A stretch of DNA of 64,000 nt, taken from Pseudomonas indica NBRC 103045 (lineage in GTDB: Bacteria > Pseudomonadota > Gammaproteobacteria > Pseudomonadales > Pseudomonadaceae). Each line of letters starts with the position of its first letter. Position 1 is the stretch's first letter. The stretch is taken from assembly GCF_002091635.1 (NCBI RefSeq), contig NZ_BDAC01000023.1, positions 1-64,000 on the forward strand, in the 5' to 3' direction. The position numbers were made by a program, and so were the translations under genes. Below the pieces are notes generated by a model, which had not been told where the DNA came from, ran no database searches, and saw only the letters and a program-made list of their open reading frames with translations. Shown here in pieces: positions 52,535-61,274 of the stretch.

Positions 52535-53635
52535 ATGCCGCGCCTTCCAGCCCCCTCTCTCGACCGTTTCGCCCGGCCCTGGGTTCCCTTGCTGCTCGTC
52601 GTCTGGCTGAACGGTTGTTCCAGCGTCGCCTACTACGGCCAGTTGCTGGAAGGCCAGCTCGACCTGCTGAGCCGTCGCGAACCGATCGCCGGGCTGGTGA
52701 GGGACGACAGCCGCGACGCCCGCCTGCGCCAGCGCCTGGCCCTGGCGCTCCAGGCCCGTACCTTCGCCAGTGCCGAACTGGGCCTGCCGGACAACGACAG
52801 CTACCGCCTCTACGCCGATATCGGCCGGCCCTACGTGGTGTGGAACGTCTTCGCCACACCGGAGCTGTCCCTGGAACCGCTGACCCACTGTTTCCCGGTC
52901 GCTGGCTGTGTCGCCTACCGCGGCTACTATCGCCAGGGTACGGCCCGCGGTGCGGCGGCCGTGTTGCAGCAAGACGGCTGGGACACCTACGTCGCCGGCA
53001 TCCCGGCCTACTCCACCCTCGGCTGGTTCGACGACCCGATCCTCAACTCCATGCTGCACTGGGACGACGACCGCCTCGCCGCGACGATCTTCCATGAACT
53101 GGCGCACCAGATGTTCTACGTGCGTGACGACACCGCCTTCAACGAATCCTTCGCCAGCTTCGTCGAGCGCGAAGGCCTGCGCCAATGGGGCGCCCACCGC
53201 GGCCTGCCTCCGGCCGACCCGGCCGCGCTGCGCCAGCGTGAACAATTCACCGCCCTCGTCCTCGCCACCCGCGAAGCACTGCAACGGCTCTACGCCAGCG
53301 ACCTGCCGGACGCCGAGAAGCGCCAACGCAAGGCCGCCACCTTCGAACGCCTGCGCCAGGACTATCGCCACCTGCGCGACAGCCAATGGCACGGCGACCG
53401 CCGCTACGACACCTGGATCGAAAGCCCTCTCAACAACGCCAAACTCCTCCCCTTCGGCCTCTACGACCGCTGGGTCTCCGCCTTCGCCGCACTGTTCGAA
53501 CGGGAGGGGAAGGACTGGCAGAGGTTCTACGGGGCGGTGGAGCGGTTGGGGAGGTTGTCGGCGGAAGAGCGGCAGCGGAGACTGCAGCAACTGGAGGCCG
53601 GCGGGGAAACGCCGGCCTCGGCAACAGCCGACTGA
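52535..53635 (+). CDS. Lipoprotein zinc peptidase (putative aminopeptidase)
   Basis: This 366-residue exported lipoprotein has a signal with hydrophobic core VPLLLVVWLNGC (C28) and the gluzincin motif HELAH (H187, E188, H191) followed by a conserved acid stretch FNESFASFVEREG about 15 residues later that supplies the third ligand. It matches the predicted aminopeptidase family (COG4324-like). ATG 52535 has AAGGA at 8 bp. It is followed 17 bp later by a DUF1161 gene. Confidence 0.86.
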   Translation: MPRLPAPSLDRFARPWVPLLLVVWLNGCSSVAYYGQLLEGQLDLLSRREPIAGLVRDDSRDARLRQRLALALQARTFASAELGLPDNDSYRLYADIGRPYVVWNVFATPELSLEPLTHCFPVAGCVAYRGYYRQGTARGAAAVLQQDGWDTYVAGIPAYSTLGWFDDPILNSMLHWDDDRLAATIFHELAHQMFYVRDDTAFNESFASFVEREGLRQWGAHRGLPPADPAALRQREQFTALVLATREALQRLYASDLPDAEKRQRKAATFERLRQDYRHLRDSQWHGDRRYDTWIESPLNNAKLLPFGLYDRWVSAFAALFEREGKDWQRFYGAVERLGRLSAEERQRRLQQLEAGGETPASATAD

Positions 53636-53652
53636 ACAACGAGGAGCCGTTC

Positions 53653-53883
53653 ATGCCCCGCTACCCCCTTGCCCTGACCCTCAGCCTCCTGGCCACGCCG
53701 CTGCTGGCCGCGCCCAAGCCCTGTGAGGCGTTGAAGGAAGAGATCGAAGTGAAGATTCAGGCCGCGGGCGTCACGACCTACACCTTGGAGATCGTGCCCA
53801 ACGACGAGGTGGAGGATCAGAGCATGGTGGTGGGCAGTTGCGACAACGGCACCCGGAAGATCATTTACCAGAGGAACGGCTGA
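53653..53883 (+). CDS. DUF1161 periplasmic protein, copy 2
   Basis: This 76-residue exported protein has a signal peptide (MPRYPLALTLSLLATPLLA, then APKP). Its mature part aligns with copy 1 at 48338: CEALKEEIEVKIQAAGVTTYTLEIV against CDELKAEIDAKLQAKGVSAYSLEVV, and VVGSCDNGTRKIIYQR against VVGSCEGGTKEIVYQR. Both cysteines are kept. It lies 17 bp after the peptidase and is probably co-transcribed with it. Function unknown. Confidence 0.86.
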   Translation: MPRYPLALTLSLLATPLLAAPKPCEALKEEIEVKIQAAGVTTYTLEIVPNDEVEDQSMVVGSCDNGTRKIIYQRNG

Positions 53884-53907
53884 CGGCGCGCCGCCAGCCA
53901 TCCCGCC

Positions 53908-54450
53908 TCACCCCTGATACCCCTCCACCAGGTGCTGGTCCTTCAGCCGTACGTAGTTGTCGGCGCTGTAGCGGAAGTAGCTGCGTTCCTTGTCGGTGAG
54001 CGGGCGGGCCTGTTTGGCGGGGCTGCCGACGTAGAGGTAGCCGCTTTCCAGGCGCTTGCCCGGCGGGACGAGGCTGCCGGCACCGAGGACGACTTCGTCT
54101 TCGATCACCACGCCGTCCATGACGATGCTGCCCATGCCGATCAGCACGCGGCTGCCGATGCTGCAACCGTGGAGGATGACCTTGTGGCCGATGGTCACGT
54201 CGTCGCCGATGGTGAGGGGGTAGCCGCCGGGGTTGAAGGGGCCGGCGTGGGTGATGTGCAGCACGCTGCCGTCCTGCACGCTGGTGCGTTCGCCGATGCG
54301 GATGCTGTGCATGTCGCCGCGGATCACCGCCAGGGGCCAGACGGAGCTGTCGGCGCCGATCTCCACGTCGCCGAGTACCACGGCGGAGGCGTCCACGAAG
54401 ACCCGCTCGCCGAGCTGCGGAGTGAAGTGCTGGTAGGTGCGAATCGACAC
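53908..54450 (-). CDS. Gamma-class carbonic anhydrase-like hexapeptide protein
   Basis: This 180-residue left-handed beta-helix protein has hexapeptide repeats from about residue 15 to 125 and a C-terminal helix. Candidate zinc ligands are H65 or H68 (VLHITH), H89 and H94 (GHKVILHG), spaced like those of the YrdA/Cam family. It forms trimers. True carbonic anhydrase activity varies in this family, so the label is structural. It converges on DUF1161 copy 2 and diverges from prlC. Confidence 0.88.
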   Translation of the reverse strand: MSIRTYQHFTPQLGERVFVDASAVVLGDVEIGADSSVWPLAVIRGDMHSIRIGERTSVQDGSVLHITHAGPFNPGGYPLTIGDDVTIGHKVILHGCSIGSRVLIGMGSIVMDGVVIEDEVVLGAGSLVPPGKRLESGYLYVGSPAKQARPLTDKERSYFRYSADNYVRLKDQHLVEGYQG

Positions 54451-54590
54451 GATAGAAACCTCTTGGGCTGCGGTGGAAGGCGATTGTAATTAAGATGGCG
54501 CGCATAGCCCGCTGTCAAAACGGTATCGGGGGAGCAACCCCGGTCGACCGTGGTCACAGCTTGAAGTCCATTGCCACAGGTGAAGACGCC

Positions 54591-56639
54591 GTGTCTGCGA
54601 ACAACCCCTTGCTGCAGCCTTTCGACCTGCCACCCTATTCCGCCATCCTTCCGGAACACGTCGAGCCGGCCATCGATGCGATCCTCGCCGACAATCGCGC
54701 GGCCATCGCCGACCTGCTTTCCCGACAGTCTGGCACACCGAGCTGGGACGGGCTGGTGCTGGCCCTGGACGAACTGGGCGAGCGCCTCGGCCGCGCCTGG
54801 AGCCCGGTCAGCCACTTGAATGCGGTGCGCAACAGCCAGGAACTGCGCCAGGCGTATGAGGCCTGCCTGCCGAAGCTGTCCGCCTACTGGACCGAACTGG
54901 GCCAGAACCGCACGTTGTTCGATGCCTACAAGGCGCTGGCCGAAAGCCCCGAGGCGAGCGCGTTCGACGTGGCGCAGAAGACCATCCTCGACCACGCTCT
55001 GCGCGACTTCCGGTTGTCCGGTATCGATCTGCCGGAAGCCGAGCAGAAGCGCTACGCCGAGATCCAGATGAAGCTGTCCGAGCTGTCCAGCCGCTTCTCC
55101 AACCAGTTGCTCGACGCGACCCAGGCGTGGACCAAGCAGGTGACCGATGAAGCCGCCCTGGCCGGGCTGACCGATTCGGCCAAGGCGCAGATGGCCGAGG
55201 CCGCCAAGGCGAAGAACCTCGACGGCTGGCTGATCACGCTGGAATTTCCCAGCTATTACGCGGTGATGACCTACGCCGATGACCGCGCCCTGCGCGAAGA
55301 AGTCTATGCGGCCTACTGCACCCGCGCTTCCGACCAGGGGCCGAACGCCGGCCAGTTCGACAACGGCCCGCTGATGGAAGAAATCCTCGACCTGCGCCAG
55401 GAACTGGCCAAGCTGCTCGGCTACGCCAATTTCGCCGAACTGAGCCTGGCCACCAAGATGGCCGAGTCCAGCGAGCAGGTATTGCACTTCCTCCGCGACC
55501 TGGCGGTACGCAGCAAGCCGTTCGCCGAGCAGGACCTGGCCGAGCTGAAGGCGTTCGCCGCCGAGCAGGGTTGCACCGACTTGAAGAGCTGGGACGTCGG
55601 TTATTACAGCGAGAAGCTGCGCCAGCAGCGCTACAGCATTTCCCAGGAAGCGCTGCGCGCCTACTTCCCCATCGACAAGGTACTTTCCGGGCTGTTCGCC
55701 ATCGTCGAGCGCCTGTATGGCATCCAGATCCATGAGCTGTCCGGCTTCGACAGCTGGCATCCGGACGTGCGCCTGTTCGAGATTCGTGAGCACGGCCAGC
55801 ACGTCGGCCGCTTCTTCTTCGACCTCTACGCCCGCGCCAACAAGCGCGGCGGCGCCTGGATGGACGGTGCCCGCGACAAGCGCCGCACCGCCCAGGGCGA
55901 GCTGGTCAGCCCGGTGGCCAATCTGGTGTGCAACTTCACCCCGCCGGTGGGCGGCAAGCCGGCGCTGCTCACCCACGACGAAGTGACCACCCTCTTCCAC
56001 GAATTCGGCCACGGCCTGCACCACCTGCTGACCCGCATCGAGCATGCCGGTGCCTCCGGCATCAACGGCGTGGCCTGGGACGCGGTGGAGCTGCCCAGCC
56101 AGTTCATGGAGAACTGGTGCTGGGAGCCGGAAGGCCTGGCGCTGATCTCCGGTCATTACGAAACCGGCGAGCCGCTGCCCCAGGACCTGCTGGACAAGAT
56201 GCTGGCGGCGAAGAACTTCCAGTCCGGCCTGATGATGGTGCGCCAGTTGGAGTTCTCCTTGTTCGACTTCGAGCTGCACGCCACCCATGGCGACGGCCGC
56301 AGCGTGCTGGACGTGCTGGAAGGCATCCGCGACGAGGTGGCGGTGCTGCGTCCGCCGGCGTACAACCGTTTCGCCAACAGCTTCGCCCACATCTTCGCCG
56401 GCGGTTATGCGGCGGGCTACTACAGCTACAAGTGGGCCGAGGTGCTGTCCGCCGATGCCTTCTCGCGCTTCGAGGAAGAAGGCGTGTTCAACCCCGAGAC
56501 CGGCCGGGCCTTCCGCGAGGCGATCCTGGCCCGTGGCGGCTCCCAGGAGCCGATGGTGCTGTTCGTCGACTTCCGCGGTCGTGAGCCGTCCATCGATGCC
56601 CTGTTGCGCCACCTCGGCCTGAGCCAGGAGGCGGCATGA
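54591..56639 (+). CDS. prlC: Oligopeptidase A
   Basis: This 682-residue M3-family cytoplasmic zinc peptidase degrades short peptides, including cleaved signal peptides. The HEFGH motif (H470, E471, H474) is intact, with the third ligand in the downstream glutamate of SGINGVAWDAVELPSQ. The GTG start at 54591 gives MSANNPLLQPFDLPPYS, the family N-terminus; the upstream extension lacks similarity. The stop overlaps the yheV start as ATGA. Confidence 0.95.
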   Translation: MSANNPLLQPFDLPPYSAILPEHVEPAIDAILADNRAAIADLLSRQSGTPSWDGLVLALDELGERLGRAWSPVSHLNAVRNSQELRQAYEACLPKLSAYWTELGQNRTLFDAYKALAESPEASAFDVAQKTILDHALRDFRLSGIDLPEAEQKRYAEIQMKLSELSSRFSNQLLDATQAWTKQVTDEAALAGLTDSAKAQMAEAAKAKNLDGWLITLEFPSYYAVMTYADDRALREEVYAAYCTRASDQGPNAGQFDNGPLMEEILDLRQELAKLLGYANFAELSLATKMAESSEQVLHFLRDLAVRSKPFAEQDLAELKAFAAEQGCTDLKSWDVGYYSEKLRQQRYSISQEALRAYFPIDKVLSGLFAIVERLYGIQIHELSGFDSWHPDVRLFEIREHGQHVGRFFFDLYARANKRGGAWMDGARDKRRTAQGELVSPVANLVCNFTPPVGGKPALLTHDEVTTLFHEFGHGLHHLLTRIEHAGASGINGVAWDAVELPSQFMENWCWEPEGLALISGHYETGEPLPQDLLDKMLAAKNFQSGLMMVRQLEFSLFDFELHATHGDGRSVLDVLEGIRDEVAVLRPPAYNRFANSFAHIFAGGYAAGYYSYKWAEVLSADAFSRFEEEGVFNPETGRAFREAILARGGSQEPMVLFVDFRGREPSIDALLRHLGLSQEAA

Positions 56640-56917
56640 GCGACGCGCCTTCCAAGGTGACTGCGAAACGCTTCATCGCCGGAGCCGTGTGCCCGGCGTG
56701 CAGCCAGATGGACACCATCAAGATGTGGGATGAGGACGGCGTGCCGCACCGCGAATGCGTCGCCTGCGGCTACGCCGACACGCTCAACGCCCAGGGCCAG
56801 TCGGTACCCAAGGAGCTGAGCACGCGGGTCAACAAGACCGCGCCCAAGCCGGCCAACCCGAAGGTGCAGCCGGTGCAGTTCTTCCCCAATCCGAAGCTGA
56901 AGAAGCCGAAGGAATAG
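56636..56917 (+). CDS. yheV: YheV-family zinc-ribbon protein
   Basis: This 93-residue protein has an N-terminal zinc ribbon with paired cysteines CPAC (19-22) and CVAC (about 41-44) and a lysine/proline-rich C-terminal tail. Its ATG overlaps the prlC stop, a pairing conserved in gammaproteobacteria. No function is established; coupling to PrlC suggests a helper role in peptide turnover. Confidence 0.9.
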   Translation: MSDAPSKVTAKRFIAGAVCPACSQMDTIKMWDEDGVPHRECVACGYADTLNAQGQSVPKELSTRVNKTAPKPANPKVQPVQFFPNPKLKKPKE

Positions 56918-56948
56918 CGCTGTCGGGCTGCGCGGCGTTATTGATGTT

Positions 56949-56996
56949 GGGCGAATTCATTCGCCCAACGAAGCTACGCCAGGCGGATGATCCGCC
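56949..56996. repeat. Composite palindromic intergenic repeat (inverted copy)
   Basis: GGGCGAATTCATTCGCCC (56949-56966), the exact reverse complement of the elements at 32036 and 58173, followed by GGCGGATGATCCGCC (56982-56996), of the same type as 31972. The pair order is reversed relative to the 31972-32053 copy, as expected for one composite element inserted in the other direction. Confidence 0.75.
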
Positions 56997-57045
56997 CTAA
57001 CGCACGCTGGTCGGGAAGGGCTGACGAAAACGAAAAGGCTCGCCA

Positions 57046-57065
57046 TACTGTATGAATAAACAGTA
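57046..57065. promoter_or_regulatory. LexA (SOS) box
   Basis: TACTGTATGAATAAACAGTA has the CTGT-N8-ACAG LexA dyad with TA flanks on both sides. It lies 17-36 bp before the radical SAM start. In P. aeruginosa the equivalent gene PA0069 belongs to the LexA regulon (established). The box contains the first in-frame ATG (57052), which is therefore not used as the start. Confidence 0.9.
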
Positions 57066-57081
57066 TTCGGTGAGCCTTGCC

Positions 57082-58143
57082 ATGTCCTATCCAACCCTTC
57101 CCCCGCGTGGCCGCGGCACGGCCAGCAATCCCCACAACCGTTTCGCCCCGACCCGCGCCGAAGCCTACGACGACGGCTGGTTCCAGGAAGTCCCGCCCTG
57201 CCGCGCCACCGAGGTGCGCAGCGAGACGGCGAAGACGGTGATCACCCGCAACAAGTCGCCGGACGTGGGTTTCGACCGTTCGGTGAATCCTTATCGGGGC
57301 TGTGAACATGGCTGCATCTACTGCTTCGCGCGGCCCAGTCATGCGTACTGGGACATGTCGCCGGGGATCGATTTCGAGACCCGGCTGATCGCCAAGACCA
57401 ACCTCGTCGCTTCCCTCGAACAGGAACTGAGCAAGCCGGGCTACGTGCCGCAGCCCATCGCCCTGGGCATCAACACTGACGCCTACCAGCCGATCGAACG
57501 GGAGCAACGCCTGACCCGCGGCGCGCTGGAGGTGCTGCTGCGCTACCGCCATCCGGTGCACATCATCACCAAGAGTTCGCTGATCCTGCGCGACCTCGAC
57601 CTGCTCAGCCAACTGGCCGAACAACGGCTGGTCAGTGTGGCATTGAGCCTGACCACCCTGGACGACGAACTGAAACGCATCATGGAGCCCCGCACCGCCT
57701 CGCCGTCGGCCCGCCTGCGGACGCTACGCGTGCTGCATGAGAACGGTGTGCCGGTGAACGTGCTGTGCGCGCCGATCATCCCGATGATCAACGACATGGA
57801 GCTGGAGCGCATGCTGGAGGCCGCGCGCGACACCGGCGCCCGTTCGGCCGGCTACGTGCTGATCCGCCTGCCTCATGAAATCGCCGAGCTGTTCGAGGAA
57901 TGGCTGCGGGCGCATTTCCCCGACCGCGCCGAGCACGTGATGAGCCTGATCCGCCAGTGCCGGGGCGGCAAGAACTACGACAGCCGCTTCGGTACCCGCA
58001 TGCGCGGCGAAGGCATCTATGCCGACCTGCTGGCGCAGCGTTTCCAGATCGCCATCCGCCGGCTCGGCCTCAATCGCCGCGACTACGGTCCCCTGGATTG
58101 CAGCCGCTTCGCCCCGCCGGGTGGGCAGATGTCGTTGTTGTGA
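57082..58143 (+). CDS. SOS-regulated radical SAM protein (PA0069 family)
   Basis: This 353-residue protein has the iron-sulfur motif CEHGCIYC (C74, C78, C81; CxxxCxxC) inside NPYRGCEHGCIYCFARPSHAYW and resembles spore photoproduct lyase-like and Rv2578c-like radical SAM enzymes. Its reaction is unknown; SOS control suggests DNA damage tolerance or repair. ATG 57082 is chosen because the earlier ATG lies inside the LexA box. Confidence 0.9.
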   Translation: MSYPTLPPRGRGTASNPHNRFAPTRAEAYDDGWFQEVPPCRATEVRSETAKTVITRNKSPDVGFDRSVNPYRGCEHGCIYCFARPSHAYWDMSPGIDFETRLIAKTNLVASLEQELSKPGYVPQPIALGINTDAYQPIEREQRLTRGALEVLLRYRHPVHIITKSSLILRDLDLLSQLAEQRLVSVALSLTTLDDELKRIMEPRTASPSARLRTLRVLHENGVPVNVLCAPIIPMINDMELERMLEAARDTGARSAGYVLIRLPHEIAELFEEWLRAHFPDRAEHVMSLIRQCRGGKNYDSRFGTRMRGEGIYADLLAQRFQIAIRRLGLNRRDYGPLDCSRFAPPGGQMSLL

Positions 58144-58474
58144 GGTTCTGGCGAGGGTCGCGAGGCTTCGATGGGCGAATGAATTCGCCCCTACACTTTT
58201 AGCCCTGGATGAATCATCTCCTTCGTCCTCGTAGGAGCCAGCTCTGCTGGCGATAGCCGCTGGAGAATGCCATTTCGCCACCCGCAGGGGCTGTGCGGGA
58301 ATGGCCATGTGCCTTCCCGTAATGCCCGTCCTAGAGCGGTCCGATTCAGTTTCACTTAAGTTTTTTGGCTTAGCCTTGCGAACGATGTGACCACAGGGTC
58401 ACAGCCTGCCGTCCAGCTCTCGTCAGGTTCGAAAATGCGAAACTTGTCTCATTCGTCCATGGAGGTCCGAAAAA
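58144..58474. repeat. 331-bp spacer with two palindromic repeats
   Basis: No gene is seen. GGGCGAATGAATTCGCCC (58173-58190) plus CTACA is identical to 32036-32058. GTAGGAGCCAGCTCTGCTGG (from 58231), with the dyad GCCAGC/GCTGGC (58237-58251), is of another widespread Pseudomonas intergenic type. The rest holds the carbonic anhydrase promoter and a GGAGG ribosome-binding site at 58461. Confidence 0.7.
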
Positions 58475-59209
58475 ATGAACGATCGCGAACCCACTCGACC
58501 CGAGCCCACCGGTGTATTGCCCCAGGCGGAGGGTGCGGAGGAGGCGCTGCGGCATATCGTCGAAGGCTTCCAGCGTTTCCGGCATGAAGTCTTCCCGCAG
58601 CAGGAGGAGCTGTTCCGGAAACTGGCCAACGCCCAGCGGCCGCGCGCCATGTTCATCACTTGCGCGGATTCGCGCATCGTCCCCGAATTGATCACCCAGA
58701 GTTCGCCGGGCGATCTGTTCGTCACTCGCAACGTCGGCAACGTCGTACCGCCCTACGGACAGATGAACGGTGGCGTGTCCACGGCCATCGAGTACGCGGT
58801 GATGGCGCTGGGCGTGCACCACGTGATCGTCTGCGGTCACTCCGACTGCGGCGCCATGAGGGCGGTGATGGACCCGCAGACCCTCGAGCGCATGCCCACC
58901 GTCAAGGCCTGGCTGCGGCATTGCGAGGTGGCCAAGACGGTGGTGGCGGAGAACTGCCATTGCTGCGGCGACCAGGAAACGCTGGACGTGCTGACCGAAG
59001 AGAACGTGGTGGCGCAGCTCGACCATCTCCGTACCCACCCTTCGGTGGCCTCGCGCATCGCCAGCGGCCAGTTGTTTATCCACGGCTGGGTCTATTGCAT
59101 CGAAACCAGCGAGATCAAAGCCTACGACGCCGAGCTCGGTGCCTTCCGCCCGCTTGATGGCGAGGGGCCGGTGCCCCTGGCGACACCCAGACCGCGCTAC
59201 CAGCAGTGA
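58475..59209 (+). CDS. Beta-class carbonic anhydrase
   Basis: This 244-residue cytoplasmic zinc enzyme interconverts CO2 and bicarbonate. The ligands are C63, H122 and C125 (ITCADSR and VCGHSDCGAM), with the D65-R67 dyad. GGAGG lies 9 bp before the ATG. It is paired with a SulP gene 159 bp downstream, as in P. aeruginosa PA0102-PA0103 (from memory), which suggests joint bicarbonate handling. Confidence 0.94.
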   Translation: MNDREPTRPEPTGVLPQAEGAEEALRHIVEGFQRFRHEVFPQQEELFRKLANAQRPRAMFITCADSRIVPELITQSSPGDLFVTRNVGNVVPPYGQMNGGVSTAIEYAVMALGVHHVIVCGHSDCGAMRAVMDPQTLERMPTVKAWLRHCEVAKTVVAENCHCCGDQETLDVLTEENVVAQLDHLRTHPSVASRIASGQLFIHGWVYCIETSEIKAYDAELGAFRPLDGEGPVPLATPRPRYQQ

Positions 59210-59368
59210 CCGCCTGCCGCATGGGCGGCAGCTGACAACAATCACACCGCTGCCGATCGCATTGCCGGTCACCTGATCTTTTCTTCACTGCCTTCGACGC
59301 CCGATGCCGAGCCTTGCGCTCCGCGTCGCGGCGAATCACGTGCCGACTTTTTGTGAGGAGACAGCGCC

Positions 59369-60898
59369 ATGTCTGTCGAAACCCTGAAATCCACGCTGCC
59401 ACGGGACGCCCTGGCGTCCGTGGTGGTCTTTCTCGTCGCCCTGCCGCTGTGCATGGGCATCGCCATCGCCTCGGGTCTGCCGCCGGCCAAGGGGTTGATC
59501 ACTGGTATTGTCGGCGGTCTGGTGGTCGGCTTCCTGGCCGGCGCGCCGTTGCAGGTCAGTGGGCCGGCCGCCGGTCTGACCGTGCTGGTCTTCGAGCTGG
59601 TGCAGCAATACGGCGCTGCCATGCTCGGGCCGATCCTCCTGCTCGCCGGTGCGATCCAGTTGCTGGCCGGGCGATTGCGCCTCGGCTGCTGGTTCCGCGT
59701 CACCGCGCCGGCGGTGGTGTACGGCATGCTCGCCGGCATCGGCGTGCTGATCGTGCTGTCCCAGCTCCACGTGATGCTGGATGCGTCTCCCCAGGCTTCC
59801 GGCCTGGACAACCTGCAGGCGTTCCCCGCCGCCCTGCGCGAGGCGCTGCCGTTGATCGGTGCGGGGGACGGGTTCGCCGCCGGGCTGCTGGGCCTGCTGA
59901 CCATCGGCCTGATGGCGCTGTGGGATCGCTTCCGTCCCAGTCGCCTGCGCCTGTTGCCGGGCGCGCTGCTCGGGGTGGCGGCAGCGACCCTGGTCGGCCT
60001 ATGGATGGGGCTCGATGTGCGCCGGGTCGAGGTGCCGGCCAACCTCGGCGAGGCCATCGACTGGCTGCGGCCTGGCGACCTGCTGAGCCTGGCCGAGCCG
60101 GGCATTCTCATCGCCGCGTTGGCGGTGGCTTTCATCGCCAGCGCCGAGACGCTGCTGTCCGCTGCCGCGGTGGATCGCATGCACCAGGGGCCGCGTGCGG
60201 ATTTCGACCGCGAGCTGTCAGCCCAGGGTATCGGCAACATGCTCTGCGGCCTGCTCGGCGCCTTGCCGATGACTGGGGTGATCGTGCGCAGTTCGGCGAA
60301 CGTCCAGGCCGGCGCCCGTACCCGGCTGTCCGCCATGCTCCATGCGGTCTGGCTGCTGGCCTCGGTGGTGCTGCTCGCCGGCTTGCTGGAGCAGATTCCG
60401 GTGGCGGCCCTGGCGGCGGTGCTGGTCTATACCGGGATCAAGCTGGTCGATATCAAGGCGTTGCGCTACCTCGGACGCTATGGCCGCATGGCGATGTTCA
60501 TCTACGCCGCCACGGCCCTGGCGATCGTTTCCACCGACCTGCTCACCGGCGTGTTGATCGGCTTCGCCCTGACCCTGGCCCAGCTCGCCTGGCGCGCGTC
60601 GCGGCTGAAGATCAACCTGGTCCAGGAAGAAGGCAGCCGCCACGCGGAACTGCGCATGATCGGCGCGGCGACCTTCCTCAAGGTGCCGCAACTGGCCAAG
60701 GCGCTGGAATCGGTACAGCCGGACTGTCACCTGCACGTGCCGCTGGATCGCCTGAGCTACATCGACCATGCCTGCATGGAGCTGCTGGATGAGTGGCAGC
60801 GCGCCCATCGGGCCAGCGGGGCACGCCTGATCATCGAGCAGCACGCCCTGAAACGACGGCTGGAAGGTCGCCGCCGGCGCCTGGCCCTGGGCGCCTGA
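59369..60898 (+). CDS. SulP-family transporter with STAS domain, bicarbonate candidate
   Basis: This 509-residue inner-membrane protein has 10-14 hydrophobic segments and a C-terminal STAS domain (about 430-500, including CHLHVPLDRLSYIDHACMELLDEW). SulP proteins move sulfate, bicarbonate or dicarboxylates. The carbonic anhydrase upstream makes bicarbonate the best guess. GAGGAG precedes the ATG. It is a distant paralogue of the SulP gene at 30329. Confidence 0.87.
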   Translation: MSVETLKSTLPRDALASVVVFLVALPLCMGIAIASGLPPAKGLITGIVGGLVVGFLAGAPLQVSGPAAGLTVLVFELVQQYGAAMLGPILLLAGAIQLLAGRLRLGCWFRVTAPAVVYGMLAGIGVLIVLSQLHVMLDASPQASGLDNLQAFPAALREALPLIGAGDGFAAGLLGLLTIGLMALWDRFRPSRLRLLPGALLGVAAATLVGLWMGLDVRRVEVPANLGEAIDWLRPGDLLSLAEPGILIAALAVAFIASAETLLSAAAVDRMHQGPRADFDRELSAQGIGNMLCGLLGALPMTGVIVRSSANVQAGARTRLSAMLHAVWLLASVVLLAGLLEQIPVAALAAVLVYTGIKLVDIKALRYLGRYGRMAMFIYAATALAIVSTDLLTGVLIGFALTLAQLAWRASRLKINLVQEEGSRHAELRMIGAATFLKVPQLAKALESVQPDCHLHVPLDRLSYIDHACMELLDEWQRAHRASGARLIIEQHALKRRLEGRRRRLALGA

Positions 60899-60943
60899 GA
60901 ACGGAACTAATCCGCTGCGCCAGGCCCCAATCCAGAGGGAAGC

Positions 60944-60972
60944 GGCCGCCCGTCATCGAGAGACGGGCGGCC
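60944..60972. terminator. Strong hairpin after the SulP gene
   Basis: GGCCGCCCGTC, a 7-base loop, then GACGGGCGGCC: a perfect 11-bp GC-rich stem 45 bp after the SulP stop and 15 bp before the next start. No U tract follows. It may stop or pause transcription, or stabilise the upstream mRNA. Confidence 0.5.
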
Positions 60973-60987
60973 CTGTCTGGAGGTGCC

Positions 60988-61245
60988 GTGGAGACCTTTC
61001 TCGACCTGCTGCAATGGCCGGCCATGCTGGCCACGGTGATCGCCGCCTGGCTGATCGGCTCGCTGAACAAGCGCCGGCGTACCTGGGGCTTCTGGTGTTT
61101 CCTGCTGAGCAACGTGCTCTGGGTGATCTGGGGCTGGTATGCCTCGGCCTGGGCGTTGATCGCCCTGCAGGTCTGCCTGGCCGTGCTGAACATCCGGGGC
61201 GTGAAGAAGAACGATCCGGACCAGACCCGGTTGGCAGAGCCCTGA
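60988..61245 (+). CDS. Small integral membrane protein
   Basis: This 85-residue protein has about three hydrophobic segments (PAMLATVIAAWLIGSL, FWCFLLSNVLWVIWGWYASAW, ALIALQVCLAVLNI) and a basic loop NKRRRTWG, like a small transporter half. No family is assigned with confidence. The GTG start at 60988 has GGAGG 4 bp upstream; reading further upstream crosses the hairpin and the SulP gene. It converges on the LacI gene. Confidence 0.72.
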   Translation: METFLDLLQWPAMLATVIAAWLIGSLNKRRRTWGFWCFLLSNVLWVIWGWYASAWALIALQVCLAVLNIRGVKKNDPDQTRLAEP

Positions 61246-61274
61246 TATCCATCCACGCGCTGCCGAGCGGGCGC

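Noticed and set aside
54324-56612. A 762-codon minus-strand frame antisense to prlC
   Set aside because: prlC on the plus strand has the full M3 motif and length; the antisense frame has no family motif.
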